Below are positions 1 through 9,204 of a DNA stretch of 64,000 nucleotides, in pieces. The DNA lies in the NCBI GenBank assembly GCA_023460315.1, contig JAEWQO010000126.1, forward strand, positions 1 through 64,000, written 5' to 3'. Under the pieces are notes generated by a model. The model did no database searches, was not told the origin of the DNA, and worked only from the letters and a program-made list of their open reading frames with translations. Position 1 is the stretch's first letter; every line of letters starts with the position of its first letter. A program made the translations under genes and the position numbers. Origin of the DNA: Actinomycetes bacterium (GTDB lineage: Bacteria > Actinomycetota > Coriobacteriia > Coriobacteriales > Eggerthellaceae).

Positions 1-43
1 CCGACACCCGACACCCGACACCCGACACCCGACACCCGACACC
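1..43. repeat. 7-bp tandem repeat (CCGACAC)x6
   Basis: Six head-to-tail copies of CCGACAC run from the window edge, so the array may continue leftward. Related degenerate CCGACACC/CCGGCATCC strings recur at 5117-5195 and 16020-16310. No gene is visible here; the array lies 38 bp from a MITE-like element. Confidence 0.9.
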
Positions 44-80
44 TACTTCATTCAGTGACGTTCTTGCTTTTCTGCAATGG

Positions 81-293
81 TGGACATTTTTTTCGACTTG
101 CAGCAGTCCCGAAGCTGCCGGTGGGTCGCCCGTTGAACCCCTCTCAAAGACAGCACACGAACGCGCAGGTCAGAGGCTATAGGGAAAAGGGACAAAATCC
201 CCTTTTCCCTTTTCTCCCAGAAAAGCGCGCCAAGAGGGACCAAATTCAGCCCCAAAACCCGCTTTTCCCTTTCAAAGTCGAAAATAATGTCCA
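81..293 (+). mobile_element. MITE-like element, copy A
   Basis: A 213-bp non-coding element bounded by TGGACATTTTTTTCGACTT (81-99) and its near-perfect inverted copy (275-293, one mismatch). The interior matches copy B (5248-5461) when reverse-complemented and, more weakly, copy C (57042-57254) in the same orientation. There is no transposase and no obvious target-site duplication. The short ORFs crossing it are not conserved between copies, so the element appears non-autonomous. The rest of 1-436, including 294-436, shows nothing else recognisable. Confidence 0.8.
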
Positions 294-436
294 TTTCCGA
301 CTCAGCCTAGTTCCCCTGCCGTCTTTCCCTGCCGCCATGCATGGCCCGTCTTCGAGGCGGCCAGCTTCGCTGTGCTCATCTTGGGGATATGCTAACGTTT
401 GAAGGAAGCTTATCCCCTTCTGTCTCCTGACGCCTC

Positions 437-1966
437 TCAGGCAAGCGACGTGGCTACCACTTTGCCCACATTTTTTCCGAAGACTTCGATGTCGCACACG
501 GCGTTTCCACCGATGCGATTGTTGCCGTGGATGCCGCCAGTCACCTCTCCGGCTGCGTAGAGGCCGGGGATGGGGTCGCCATCGGCATCGAGCACTTCAT
601 TCTTCACATTGATGCGTGCGCCGCCCATCTCGTGGTGGATGCCCGGGGCGACCTTGATGGCGTACAAGGATCCCTCGGCGAAAGCGATCATTCCCTGTGT
701 GCGCCCGAACTTGTCGGTCGCGCCCGAAGTCGTGATAGCGTTGTAGGATTCGATGGTGGCTTGCAACGTGGCGGCATCGACGCCTATGATCGAAGCCAAT
801 TCCGCCGCATTTGCTCCCTTTTTCACCAGTCCCGCCTTGTCATACTTTGCAACGGCCTTGTTCCCGTCGTACACCTGTTGATCGAATATTTCCCAAGCGA
901 AACCGCCGGGTTGAGCGAGCTCGGCCGCCGAGACCTTGTCGCGCGTGGACATCTCGTCGAAGAAACGCTTGCCCTCGCTATTGACGAGAATGGCTCCGCT
1001 GCCGCGCACGCCTTCAGCGATGAGCGTCGAAGAGTCCTGCTCGACCGTAGGATGAATCTGTATCTGATCCATCTGGATGAGCTCGGCGCCGGCCTGCTCG
1101 GCCATGACATAGCCGTCCCCGGTCGCACCTGGCTGATTGGTGGTGACATAGCCTTTCAGATCCGGCCGGTACTTCGTCACCATGTCCTGGCTTGCACCGA
1201 GTCCGCCCGTCGCGAGGATGACGGCCTTGGCTCCGATGACGCTTTCGCTGCTGCCGATCTTGACCTTCACGCCTACGACGGCGTCATTTTCCTTTACCAG
1301 TTCCGTCGCTTCACAGCTCATCTTGATGGGAATGGACCGCTCTTCGACGGCGGCCAACAAGCCGGGCACGAGGGTGAGTCCCACGGCCGAGCCGTCTGTC
1401 GGACGGTGGCAACGTTTGACGGACATGCCTCCCGTCATCGTGAGATTGTCGAGCTTGATACCCAAGCCGTCCAGCCAGTCGATGGCTCCTGCCGAGTTGT
1501 CGCACATGAAGTCGACCAGCTCGGGGTTGCCCGTGTTGTGACCGCCATCGAGCGTTTCCTGAGCGAACAGCTCGTTGCTGTCTTCGATGCCCTGCTCCTT
1601 CTGGAATTTCGTCTCGGAGGCATTCATGCCGCTTGAGGAGAAGTTTGTGTTGCCGCCGTTGACTGCCATCTTCTCTAGCAGCACGACGTTGGTCGCTCCC
1701 TCGTCGTAGGCGCTTATGGCAGCTGACATGCCAGCACCACCTGTGCCGATGATCACGATGTCGTATGCCTCCTCTTGCGTGGAGGATCCTCCTTGCGCAC
1801 CCTCATCGCCAGCCTGTTTGGGCGTGCAGCTGGAAAGGCCCAGGCCTCCCAGCATGCTCAAGGCTCCCAAGGCTCCCACGCCCACGACGAAACTGCGACG
1901 GGTCAGCTGATGTGCGGTCTGCTGCTCGATTGCGTTTCCTGGTCCTTCTTGACTATGTTCTCCCAT
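437..1966 (-). CDS. Tat-exported FAD-dependent fumarate-reductase-like flavoprotein
   Basis: A 509-aa flavoprotein of the fumarate reductase/succinate dehydrogenase flavoprotein family. The N-terminus has a twin-arginine motif (TRRSF, residues 22-26), a hydrophobic stretch and a possible lipobox ending at Cys47, so it probably acts outside the membrane. The FAD Rossmann motif GTGGAG starts near residue 73. Residues typical of fumarate reductases are visible: HPT, the STRD region, HHEMGG and NRIGGN near the C-terminus. No FMN-binding or haem domain is present, so the electron donor must be a separate protein. A GGAGGG ribosome site lies 8 nt upstream of the ATG. It is divergent from a membrane LuxR regulator, a pairing I associate with Eggerthellaceae respiratory flavoproteins. 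The true acceptor (fumarate, urocanate, a plant compound or other) cannot be told from sequence. Confidence 0.88.
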   Translation of the reverse strand: MGEHSQEGPGNAIEQQTAHQLTRRSFVVGVGALGALSMLGGLGLSSCTPKQAGDEGAQGGSSTQEEAYDIVIIGTGGAGMSAAISAYDEGATNVVLLEKMAVNGGNTNFSSSGMNASETKFQKEQGIEDSNELFAQETLDGGHNTGNPELVDFMCDNSAGAIDWLDGLGIKLDNLTMTGGMSVKRCHRPTDGSAVGLTLVPGLLAAVEERSIPIKMSCEATELVKENDAVVGVKVKIGSSESVIGAKAVILATGGLGASQDMVTKYRPDLKGYVTTNQPGATGDGYVMAEQAGAELIQMDQIQIHPTVEQDSSTLIAEGVRGSGAILVNSEGKRFFDEMSTRDKVSAAELAQPGGFAWEIFDQQVYDGNKAVAKYDKAGLVKKGANAAELASIIGVDAATLQATIESYNAITTSGATDKFGRTQGMIAFAEGSLYAIKVAPGIHHEMGGARINVKNEVLDADGDPIPGLYAAGEVTGGIHGNNRIGGNAVCDIEVFGKNVGKVVATSLA

Positions 1967-2770
1967 AGGATTTTCCCTCCATTCAATCCACCTCGCTCGT
2001 TGAGCGCGGTGGAAAAGGACATTGCATGACCAACCATACCGTTACGCTCGGCGGTGGCTACACCCCTCAGGGATGTAATGATGTCCGACAAAGCCGCCAA
2101 GCTCCCAAATGGCAAGGTCCAGAGTGTGAAAGGAGGATATTCGAATTTCCGACCTGGTCTTTTGCGAGCCATATTCAGTGAAGATGCGATTTTCTATACG
2201 TGTTCCTTGCCATTTCGAAGGTTGACGGCAGGAGGGCGGCACGGGTCCGTGCGAGGCTAGGCGGCATGGGGGAGGAACGGGAACAGCAGAGCGTGCTGGA
2301 TTGGAGAGTGGCACGCGGGGAACGTGAGAAAGAGCAAAAGGAAGAAGGGATAATCGGAGAGCGCGGAAGGCGAGAGAGGTGAAAGCGGTGATAGGAGAGG
2401 GAAAAGAGAAGGAGCCAAGAGTCAAGATGCAAGATGCACGAGGCGCAAGAGAAGGAACAGGAGCGAGCCGAGAGCCGAGAGCCAAGAGCCAAGAGCCGAT
2501 AGAGCTGAGAGACAAGTCGCGCGAGGCCAGATGCACGAGGCGAGATGCGCGAGGCGAGATGCAAGGATACACCCAACGATCATTCCACTGTGCTTCGTGA
2601 GAAACAAAAGACAAAAGCGAGCCGAGAGCTGAGAGCGAGACAATCATTGGTGGCCCCTCTTTCTGTCGTTATAATGGGGTGGAGGCAAGCTGCGGCGCCC
2701 TTGGCCGCGATCGTCGAGGAGGGGCGGGCATGACCGCAGGGGAAAAAGGAGCGCGAAAGGGGAGGATGCG
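1967..2770. other. Intergenic spacer with purine-rich low-complexity stretch
   Basis: About 800 bp between the divergent flavoprotein and LuxR genes. 2300-2570 is strongly purine-biased on the plus strand, with reiterated GAGCCGAGAGCC and AGATGCACGAGGCG words. Short ORFs here have repeat-derived composition and are not believed. Promoters for both flanking genes must lie here, but none stands out. Confidence 0.6.
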
Positions 2771-4606
2771 ATGATGCGCCCGACCGTTCGGGATGGTGCG
2801 CGGCCCTTTCTGTCTCCTGCTGTTCCGGACGGCGTCCTTCCCACGCGGGTTTCCTCGGTCCTGCTCTGCGCTGCTGGCTTGGCCTGTCTGTTCGGAGGGA
2901 TATGGACGACCGATGCCATCGCGCTCACTGCTCTTCAGGTTCCCGGCAACGATCTGGGCATGCGAATCCTCTCGCTTCTTATCTACGTGTTTGTTTTGCT
3001 GATGGTTTGCCACAAGGGTCGCCATTTTCGCCACCCTGCTGCTGGAGCCTCACGAGATCGACGGAATATTTTCAGAGCGATTGTCTTTGTGACGGTTCTC
3101 TATCTGTGCGGAGGCATTGTCGTGCTGATGGTCCTGCAAACGAATGTCGCCTTGCCTGAGCCGCTGCCTCTTGTGGTTCTGGCATCCTTGAAATGCATCG
3201 GGGCGCCGATCAGCATCATTCTCGTCTGTGCATATGCTCGCCTGCCCTCCAACCAGATTGCCCGAGCCTCCTTGTTGGGGATAGCGGGCGCCTTTGTCCT
3301 CCATGGATGTCTTGGCCTGTTGAGAGATGCCAAGATGCTGAGCTGGATGCCCGAAATCTCATTTCTGGTTGGTTCTGCGCTCATCCTGGCATCTTCGCTC
3401 CTTGCCGTCCTCTTGTCGTCGCGCCTCGGAGAAGGGGCATTCGGCAGAGTTTGGCAAAACGCCAGCAGCCAAGATGGTCCGCCCATTCGAGACATCGTCG
3501 GGCGCAACATAGCAGCAAGCATTGTGGTGGTCTCCATGATCCTGGGTTTCCTGCGGGCGGGTATGCCTGCCCGCGACGCGGACCTGCGACTTGCGCTCGT
3601 GGTGGCTCTCGCTCTCATGATGCTGCTTGCGCTGACCGTTGCGCATCTCGACCTGCACGGATTGTTTCGCGGGGCCCTGATCTGCACTGCCGCTGGTTTC
3701 CTGTTGGGTCCGTTGGTGTCTCTTGTCGCAGGAAACGTCCCGACGTTGCTCGTTCTCCTTGGTGGTGCGCTTTTCGAAGTTGTGGCATGGGTTGTGCCTG
3801 TCATCGTGGCGCGATCCTGCCCGAAGCCGCTTGTCGGGGCGGCAGCGGCGCGGCTCGCGGTTGTGGCGGGGCACCTGCTTGGTGCGCTGCTAGCCAGTGG
3901 AGCTCTTCTCGTGACGCAGAGCCATCCCGAAGCCATGCAGGCAGCATCGCTCGTCATCGTGTTCGTCTATATCCTCATGCTTGTCTACCTGTTTAATGAC
4001 CCGACGGCTGTCTTGCCGTTTATGGCGGGGAGGGATGACGGGTCCATTCCGGCATCGTGGTCCTTGCGCGATCGCTTCGGATGGACGCGGCAAGACCTCT
4101 CGGGGTCGGCCGCTGCCTCGACGTCTCCGTCCGGGGAGGCGGCATTCGGCAACTTCGACATCCGGAATCGCCGAGATCGCCGCCGAAACCAAGAGGGTGC
4201 CTCCGGACCGGCTTGCGCCGACGCGTCCGGTCTACAGGGTGCATGCGATCCGTGTGACGCTTCTGGCCAGGAGGGGGCATGTCCGGCTTCAGAGAAGCTT
4301 GAGACTGCGGATGCCCGACAAGACGGTGTGGGGCCCCTTGACTATGAAGTCCTGTTGTGGAAAAAACCCTGCGCCATCATAGCAGGCTGCTATCGTCTCA
4401 CGCCCCGCGAGACCGATGTCTTGGAGCAGCTTGCCCAAGGAAGGGACCTTGCCTTCATCGAGGAACGGCTCGTCGTGTCACGCAACACTGTCAAGATGCA
4501 CATTCGCCATCTCTACGAGAAGCTTGGGGTCCACAGCAAGCAAGAGGTCATCGACCTTGTGGAGAGTGAGCGCAGGCGGATACAGGGGACTGACGTGGCA
4601 CGTTGA
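2771..4606 (+). CDS. Membrane-anchored LuxR-family transcriptional regulator
   Basis: A 611-aa protein. Roughly the first 400 residues form many hydrophobic segments (about a dozen membrane helices). A polar linker of about 120 residues follows, then a C-terminal LuxR helix-turn-helix (TPRETDVLEQLAQGRD, then SRNTVKMHIRHLYEKLGVHS). The architecture is a membrane sensor joined to a DNA-binding domain, a family greatly expanded in Eggerthellaceae. The start follows an AGGGGAGGA ribosome site 5 nt upstream. Its divergence from the flavoprotein gene suggests it controls that gene (inference). The ligand is unknown. Confidence 0.88.
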   Translation: MMRPTVRDGARPFLSPAVPDGVLPTRVSSVLLCAAGLACLFGGIWTTDAIALTALQVPGNDLGMRILSLLIYVFVLLMVCHKGRHFRHPAAGASRDRRNIFRAIVFVTVLYLCGGIVVLMVLQTNVALPEPLPLVVLASLKCIGAPISIILVCAYARLPSNQIARASLLGIAGAFVLHGCLGLLRDAKMLSWMPEISFLVGSALILASSLLAVLLSSRLGEGAFGRVWQNASSQDGPPIRDIVGRNIAASIVVVSMILGFLRAGMPARDADLRLALVVALALMMLLALTVAHLDLHGLFRGALICTAAGFLLGPLVSLVAGNVPTLLVLLGGALFEVVAWVVPVIVARSCPKPLVGAAAARLAVVAGHLLGALLASGALLVTQSHPEAMQAASLVIVFVYILMLVYLFNDPTAVLPFMAGRDDGSIPASWSLRDRFGWTRQDLSGSAAASTSPSGEAAFGNFDIRNRRDRRRNQEGASGPACADASGLQGACDPCDASGQEGACPASEKLETADARQDGVGPLDYEVLLWKKPCAIIAGCYRLTPRETDVLEQLAQGRDLAFIEERLVVSRNTVKMHIRHLYEKLGVHSKQEVIDLVESERRRIQGTDVAR

Positions 4607-5247
4607 CCCCAGCCTGGGCTTTCAGACATCGGGCACCGCCTTCTCCAAAGTGGCTGGTTTGCCGTGAGTGTCTTGAGGCTGCATGGCATGAGGGATTGCA
4701 CGCTACAGGAAACACTTCGGACGATCTCTGCGTGGTTGAGTATCCCATCACTTTGCCTGATAACTCGAACGGACGATGCTTGACCGGAGGCTGGATACTT
4801 GATGGCATCCTTGCCAGGAGCTTGGGACCTGCTGGTCAAAGTGGCGGAGATGTCGGCTGGATGAGCTCCCTTCGCGTCGGACGGGCGCGGCGGTTGCGGA
4901 GGCGCCAATGATGCGTCGAAGGGTCTTGAACCCGGCCGAGTGCGAGAGGAATTGCCAAGCGGCGCCTCATGTTGGCTGGTGTGCCGCCCGTCATCCGTGC
5001 AGGTGGCCGAGCTTTTCCTCCCTGGCCTGGTTGCCCGGTGTTGCTTATTTCCTTGGCCGTTCGCTTGCCATGCGTAAGGGCTCTAATTTTCAGAACCCAG
5101 AACCCAAAACCTAACGCCCGACACCTGGAATCCGGCACCCGACGTCCAGAACCGGACGTCCGGCATCCGGCATCCGACACCTGGAATCCTTCATTCCGAA
5201 CGCGGGAAGCGTTTTGATTTAATGACTTTATCACTTTGGTTTAAAGA
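4607..5247. other. Intergenic spacer with degenerate repeats
   Basis: No convincing gene. Small ORFs such as the one around 4603-4911 have no recognisable domain and unusual composition. 5088-5112 is a CAGAACCC-type repeat and 5117-5195 holds degenerate CCGACACC/CCGGCATCC units that lead up to MITE copy B. Confidence 0.6.
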
Positions 5248-5461
5248 TGGACATTTTTTTCGACTTTGAGGAAGAAAGACGTGTTTTGGAGCCGGATTTG
5301 GTCCCTCTTGGCGCGCTTTTCTGGAAGGGGAGGGGGAAGGGGATTTCATCATTTTTCCCTATGCCCTCTGACCTGCGCGTTCGTGTGCTGCCTTTGAGAG
5401 GGGCTCAACGGGCAGTCCGCCGGCCGCTTGGAGGAGTGCTGCAAGTCGAAAAAAATGTCCA
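5248..5461 (-). mobile_element. MITE-like element, copy B
   Basis: A 214-bp element with perfect 19-bp terminal inverted repeats (TGGACATTTTTTTCGACTT at 5248-5266; complement at 5443-5461). Its plus strand closely matches the reverse complement of copy A, including a shared core around GGTCCCTCTTGGCGCGC and TCTGACCTGCGCGTTCGTG. It has no transposase or clear target duplication. The 5462-5639 stretch that follows shows no gene. Confidence 0.82.
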
Positions 5462-5639
5462 TGCTTGAAATGAGGGTGAAAATGAGGGTGAGGTCGTGGG
5501 CTCCGAACGTGTTCTGGTTCATAATGTGGGCATCGATTTCCCAGTGCGTTTCCACCTGCGCGAGGCAGCGAATGTCGAACGCATTCCGCTCGTGCAGGCC
5601 GTCGGGCTGCAGCCGTGCGTGATCCTGTGACGAGGCAGC

Positions 5640-5669
5640 GGCTTCGACTATACTGGCTTCGGCTATACT
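5640..5669 (+). repeat. 15-bp tandem duplication containing TATACT
   Basis: Two adjacent copies of GGCTTCGACTATACT (one mismatch), followed by a third TATAC. Each copy offers a -10-like TATACT about 100 bp before the EamA gene. No good -35 hexamer is seen, so a promoter role is only possible. Confidence 0.55.
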
Positions 5670-5766
5670 GTCGGGTATACACGGTTCGCATGGGGCATCG
5701 GGTCCCTTCTTCGTCAACCCGTTCTGGATGTCGAGCCGTTCAGGAACACAAGATTCAGGTGATGGC

Positions 5767-6732
5767 ATGCAAAGCACTCCTCCGACCGCGCTCGGACACA
5801 ACTCAGCGCCCCCTGCGCCCGGCGGCGATGCGCTCACAACTGCAGATCGCATTCGCTATTCTGCCATCGTGCTTGCGGGCGGAGCTTGCTATGGCGTTCT
5901 GGCCAGCGTGGTGAAAATAGCGTATGGCCAGGGATTCAGCTTTGCCCAGGTGGTTTGTAGCCAGGCGGTGTTCGCCTTTTTGGTCTTCGTTCTGTTGGCC
6001 GCTTTCGATCGCGCTCGCGGTGTGCGCCGTCAGCGGCTCACGCGAGCCCAGCGCGTCAAGCTGGCGGCCATGGGGCTGGTCACCGCAGGCACTTCGACCT
6101 TCTATTATCTTTCTCTCACCTTCATACCAGCGAGTGTGGCTATCACCCTGTTATTCCAGTTCACTTGGATAGGACTCGTCTTTGAAGTCGCACTCACCCA
6201 CAGATGTCCGACCCGTGCCGCCCGAGTGGCGGCCGTGGCAATCTTCATTGGCACGCTATTCGCGAGCGGGCTCGTTGGCGGCGAGGCTGTCGGCGCGCTT
6301 CATCCTCTCGGCATCATCTGCGGGCTTGTGTCGGCGGTATGTTGCGCGACCTTCATGTTTCTGTCGGGCCGCATCGAGGTGCAGCTTCCGGTGCAGCAGC
6401 GGGGACTCTGGGCCTGCTGCGGCTATCTCGCTTTTGCATTCGTGCTTTGTCCCGATTATCTGTCTTCGGGGGTCTTGCTTCAGGGGATTGCTCCCTTCGG
6501 TGTCGTGTTGGGCATTCTGGGTTTTGCGTTGCCCATGATGCTGTTCGGCATTGGCTGCGCGCGTCTTTCTCCTGGGCTCTCCACGATCATGGCTTCATCC
6601 GAGCTTCCGATTTCCGTGGCCTGTTCCGTCACGTTGCTCCAGGAAGTTGTCACGCCGTTGCAGATAGTCGGCGTGGCGGTCATTCTGGGTGGGGTGGTCG
6701 TTGCGCAGCTGCCGGCATTGCGAAAGCGCTGA
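5767..6732 (+). CDS. EamA/DMT-family membrane transporter
   Basis: A drug/metabolite transporter of about 321 aa with ten hydrophobic segments forming two EamA repeats (for example FVLLAAFDR early and SVTLLQEVVTPLQIVGVAVILGG at the end). The family exports amino acids, nucleotides or other small metabolites across the cytoplasmic membrane; no substrate can be deduced. I prefer the ATG at 5767, preceded by AGGTGA, over the in-frame ATG at 5728, which has no ribosome site. It appears to be monocistronic. Confidence 0.85.
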   Translation: MQSTPPTALGHNSAPPAPGGDALTTADRIRYSAIVLAGGACYGVLASVVKIAYGQGFSFAQVVCSQAVFAFLVFVLLAAFDRARGVRRQRLTRAQRVKLAAMGLVTAGTSTFYYLSLTFIPASVAITLLFQFTWIGLVFEVALTHRCPTRAARVAAVAIFIGTLFASGLVGGEAVGALHPLGIICGLVSAVCCATFMFLSGRIEVQLPVQQRGLWACCGYLAFAFVLCPDYLSSGVLLQGIAPFGVVLGILGFALPMMLFGIGCARLSPGLSTIMASSELPISVACSVTLLQEVVTPLQIVGVAVILGGVVVAQLPALRKR

Positions 6733-7196
6733 TGCGCTGTCGGACGGCCAACAAGGAGAGGGCGAAATCGATTTCCCGCCGGCCGCACGCACGTCGAGCC
6801 GACTTGACCAACCGAGGCGCGCGCCGGGTTCTCGATGCGGATGGCCTTTGCAAATTGCGAGCCGAATGAGAAACGTGCGCGTCGGTCCGGGTGTGCCGGG
6901 TCTCGATGCGGATGGCCTTCGCAAAGGCGGTCTGCATGCGTCCGTTGGGAAGGGGAAGGGCGTTTCCCCTGCGGAGGTTTTCGGGTCGCGCGAAAGGGTT
7001 GCCCGGTCGCCCCTGCGTCGCGTCGAAAGTATGATTTCTCACCTTATTGTCTCGTCTTGCCGACATTATCTCCAAATTGCCCTTTTTCTACCTTGACTAT
7101 GGGTATCAAGTAGAGTAAACCTGCGTTCTGCTTGAAAAACGGGATGTCTCGCATTTCGCTTTGAGGCCGATTGCCAAAGGTTCGAGAAGGTTGAAC
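6733..7196. other. Intergenic spacer with 24-bp direct repeat
   Basis: No gene. A 24-bp direct repeat, CTCGATGCGGATGGCCTT plus GCAAA with one difference, occurs at 6831-6854 and 6902-6925. A TTGACT at about 7093 with a weak downstream -10 could serve the following transporter. Confidence 0.5.
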
Positions 7197-9041
7197 ATGA
7201 ACATGAACAGTTTGAAGTATCGGCTGCTTGGCAGGCCCCTGAAGAATTCTGAGCTGGAGTCTCAGAAATATGGGGTTCTGTGGGGGCTTCCGGTGCTGTC
7301 GAGCGATGCCATCTCTTCAGTGGCTTATGCGACGGAAGAGATATTGCTCGTCTTCGTTCCCGTGCTGGCCATGGCCAGCTATGCTCCCATGTTGGGAGTC
7401 GTGGGCGTGATCATTGGGCTGCTTTTCATGCTCATCCTGTGCTACCGGCAAGTTATCGATGCCTATCCGCAGGGCGGTGGCGCCTACAGCGTCGCGCGGG
7501 AAAACCTGGGACATATCCCCTCGCTCATAGCGGCTTCAGGCCTCATCATTGGATACATCTTGACCATCGCCGTGAGCGCTTGCTCGGGGGCAGCTGCCAT
7601 CACGTCGGCATTTCCTAACGTTGAAGCCGTGAAAGTTCCGCTCATCGTGTTCTTCATCATCTTGCTGACCATAGGAAACCTGCGCGGCTTGCGTGACTCA
7701 TCGAAGGCATTTGGTCTGCCCACGTATTTCTTTGTCGCTTCGGTCTTGGTCATGATCATCGTGGGCGTGGTGAAGTCGATGCTCGGCCTAGCCGAGCCTG
7801 CGGAGTCGTCTGCGCAGATGTCCCAGCAGGCCGGAGACCTCACGCTCTTTCTGTTCCTGCGGGCATTTTCCTCAGGATGTTCTGCGTTGACCGGCGTTGA
7901 GGCTATCAGCAACAGTGTGCCGAACTTCACGGCGCCTGCCCGCCGCAACGCGAAGGCCACCCTGAGCATCTTGGGCTTGATTGTGCTGGTGATCTTTGGC
8001 GGTGTGTGCGTCCTCGCAATGCTCTATCGGGTGATGCCCACCAACGACATGACGGTGATCGCGCAGATATCCGCCGCCGTCTTCGGCAACGCGAGCGTGA
8101 TGTTTTACGTGATTCAAGTGGCGACGGCCGTGATCCTGCTTCTGGCCGCGAACACCGCGTACAATGGGCTTCCCCAGCTCATGTCCCTGCTTGCGCAGGA
8201 TGCCTTTCTGCCCAAGCGATTTGCGGACAAGGGATCGCGCCTCGTGTATTCCCACGGCATCTTCTTCGCCTCCCTCTGCGCCATTCTGCTGGTGGTGGCG
8301 TTTGGGGGCGATACCCACCTTCTGATTCCCCTGTACGCGGCTGGCGTGTTTCTGTCGTTCACTATTGCGCAGAGCGGCATGGTGCAGCACTGGCGACGAG
8401 TCCAAGGGAGCCGCTGGGTGCGCAAGGCGTGCATCAACGGCGTGGGTGCCGTCATCACCGCCGCCGTGTGCGTGATCATTGTGGGCACCAAGTTTTTTGC
8501 GGGTGCATGGCTCACGTTGGTGGCCATTGCGCTGGCGGTGTGGGCGATGTGGATCGTGCATCACCACTATCGCACCGTTGCCGAAAACTTGGGATTCCAC
8601 GACGACGAGAAGGCGAAGCGGCTGCTGTTCGATGCCTTGCCCACGAAGGTGATCGTACCTGTGTACACGGTCAACAAGCCCTTCATCAAGACACTGAACT
8701 ATGCGCGGAGCCTCAGCAATGAGATCGAGGTCTATCACGTGAAGGTCAGCCCTGCGGCAACACGCCGTCTCAAGGCCGATTACGCAAGGCTTGGCGTCGA
8801 CATACCGCTTGTCATCGAGAAGGCTCCTTACCGCAATCTCAACGAGATGCTCATCAACCACATCGACGAACGATTGGCGGCGTTGGTGGAGCACGAGACC
8901 TTGACGGTCGTGATGCCTCAGCTCATGACGAAGATATGGCAGATACCTCTGCATAATCAGACTACCATGACATTGGCATCCGCCCTTCTGGATCGCCGCG
9001 ACGTCGCCCTGGTCACCATTCCCTATCTGATTAACGACTGA
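7197..9041 (+). CDS. APC-superfamily amino acid permease with cytosolic C-terminal domain
   Basis: A protein of about 614 aa with roughly twelve membrane helices (first ~450 residues) containing the APC signature region (SSDAISSVAYATEEIL and QGGGAYSVARENLG). It ends in a soluble domain of about 150 residues that begins TKVIVPVYTVNKPFIK and resembles a universal-stress-like alpha/beta fold. It probably imports an amino acid or other cation-coupled solute. The ATG at 7197 has GAGAAGG 6 nt upstream; the upstream in-frame TTG at 7161 lacks a ribosome site. Confidence 0.85.
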   Translation: MNMNSLKYRLLGRPLKNSELESQKYGVLWGLPVLSSDAISSVAYATEEILLVFVPVLAMASYAPMLGVVGVIIGLLFMLILCYRQVIDAYPQGGGAYSVARENLGHIPSLIAASGLIIGYILTIAVSACSGAAAITSAFPNVEAVKVPLIVFFIILLTIGNLRGLRDSSKAFGLPTYFFVASVLVMIIVGVVKSMLGLAEPAESSAQMSQQAGDLTLFLFLRAFSSGCSALTGVEAISNSVPNFTAPARRNAKATLSILGLIVLVIFGGVCVLAMLYRVMPTNDMTVIAQISAAVFGNASVMFYVIQVATAVILLLAANTAYNGLPQLMSLLAQDAFLPKRFADKGSRLVYSHGIFFASLCAILLVVAFGGDTHLLIPLYAAGVFLSFTIAQSGMVQHWRRVQGSRWVRKACINGVGAVITAAVCVIIVGTKFFAGAWLTLVAIALAVWAMWIVHHHYRTVAENLGFHDDEKAKRLLFDALPTKVIVPVYTVNKPFIKTLNYARSLSNEIEVYHVKVSPAATRRLKADYARLGVDIPLVIEKAPYRNLNEMLINHIDERLAALVEHETLTVVMPQLMTKIWQIPLHNQTTMTLASALLDRRDVALVTIPYLIND

Positions 9042-9163
9042 CGGGCTTTGCCGGGGGTCTTTGCCGTCGGACGGACGCCTTGCGCACAGGGGAAGCTCAA
9101 CCTGTTCGCAACGCAAACGTTACCGGCGATGGGGCATAATATCACCTGATCAAAATGGTATTG

Positions 9164-9172
9164 TGCTATGAT
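9164..9172 (+). promoter_or_regulatory. Extended -10 promoter for the DUF2252 gene
   Basis: TGCTATGAT matches an extended -10 (TGnTATAAT-like) about 33 bp before the ATG at 9205. The -35 region is poor, as is common for extended -10 promoters. Confidence 0.45.
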
Positions 9173-9204
9173 GTTCGCGTTTGATCCTGCGAGGAAGGAA
9201 CATC

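Noticed and set aside
4603..4911. 102-aa ORF after the LuxR gene
   Set aside because: No domain, no convincing ribosome site, and composition like the surrounding spacer.
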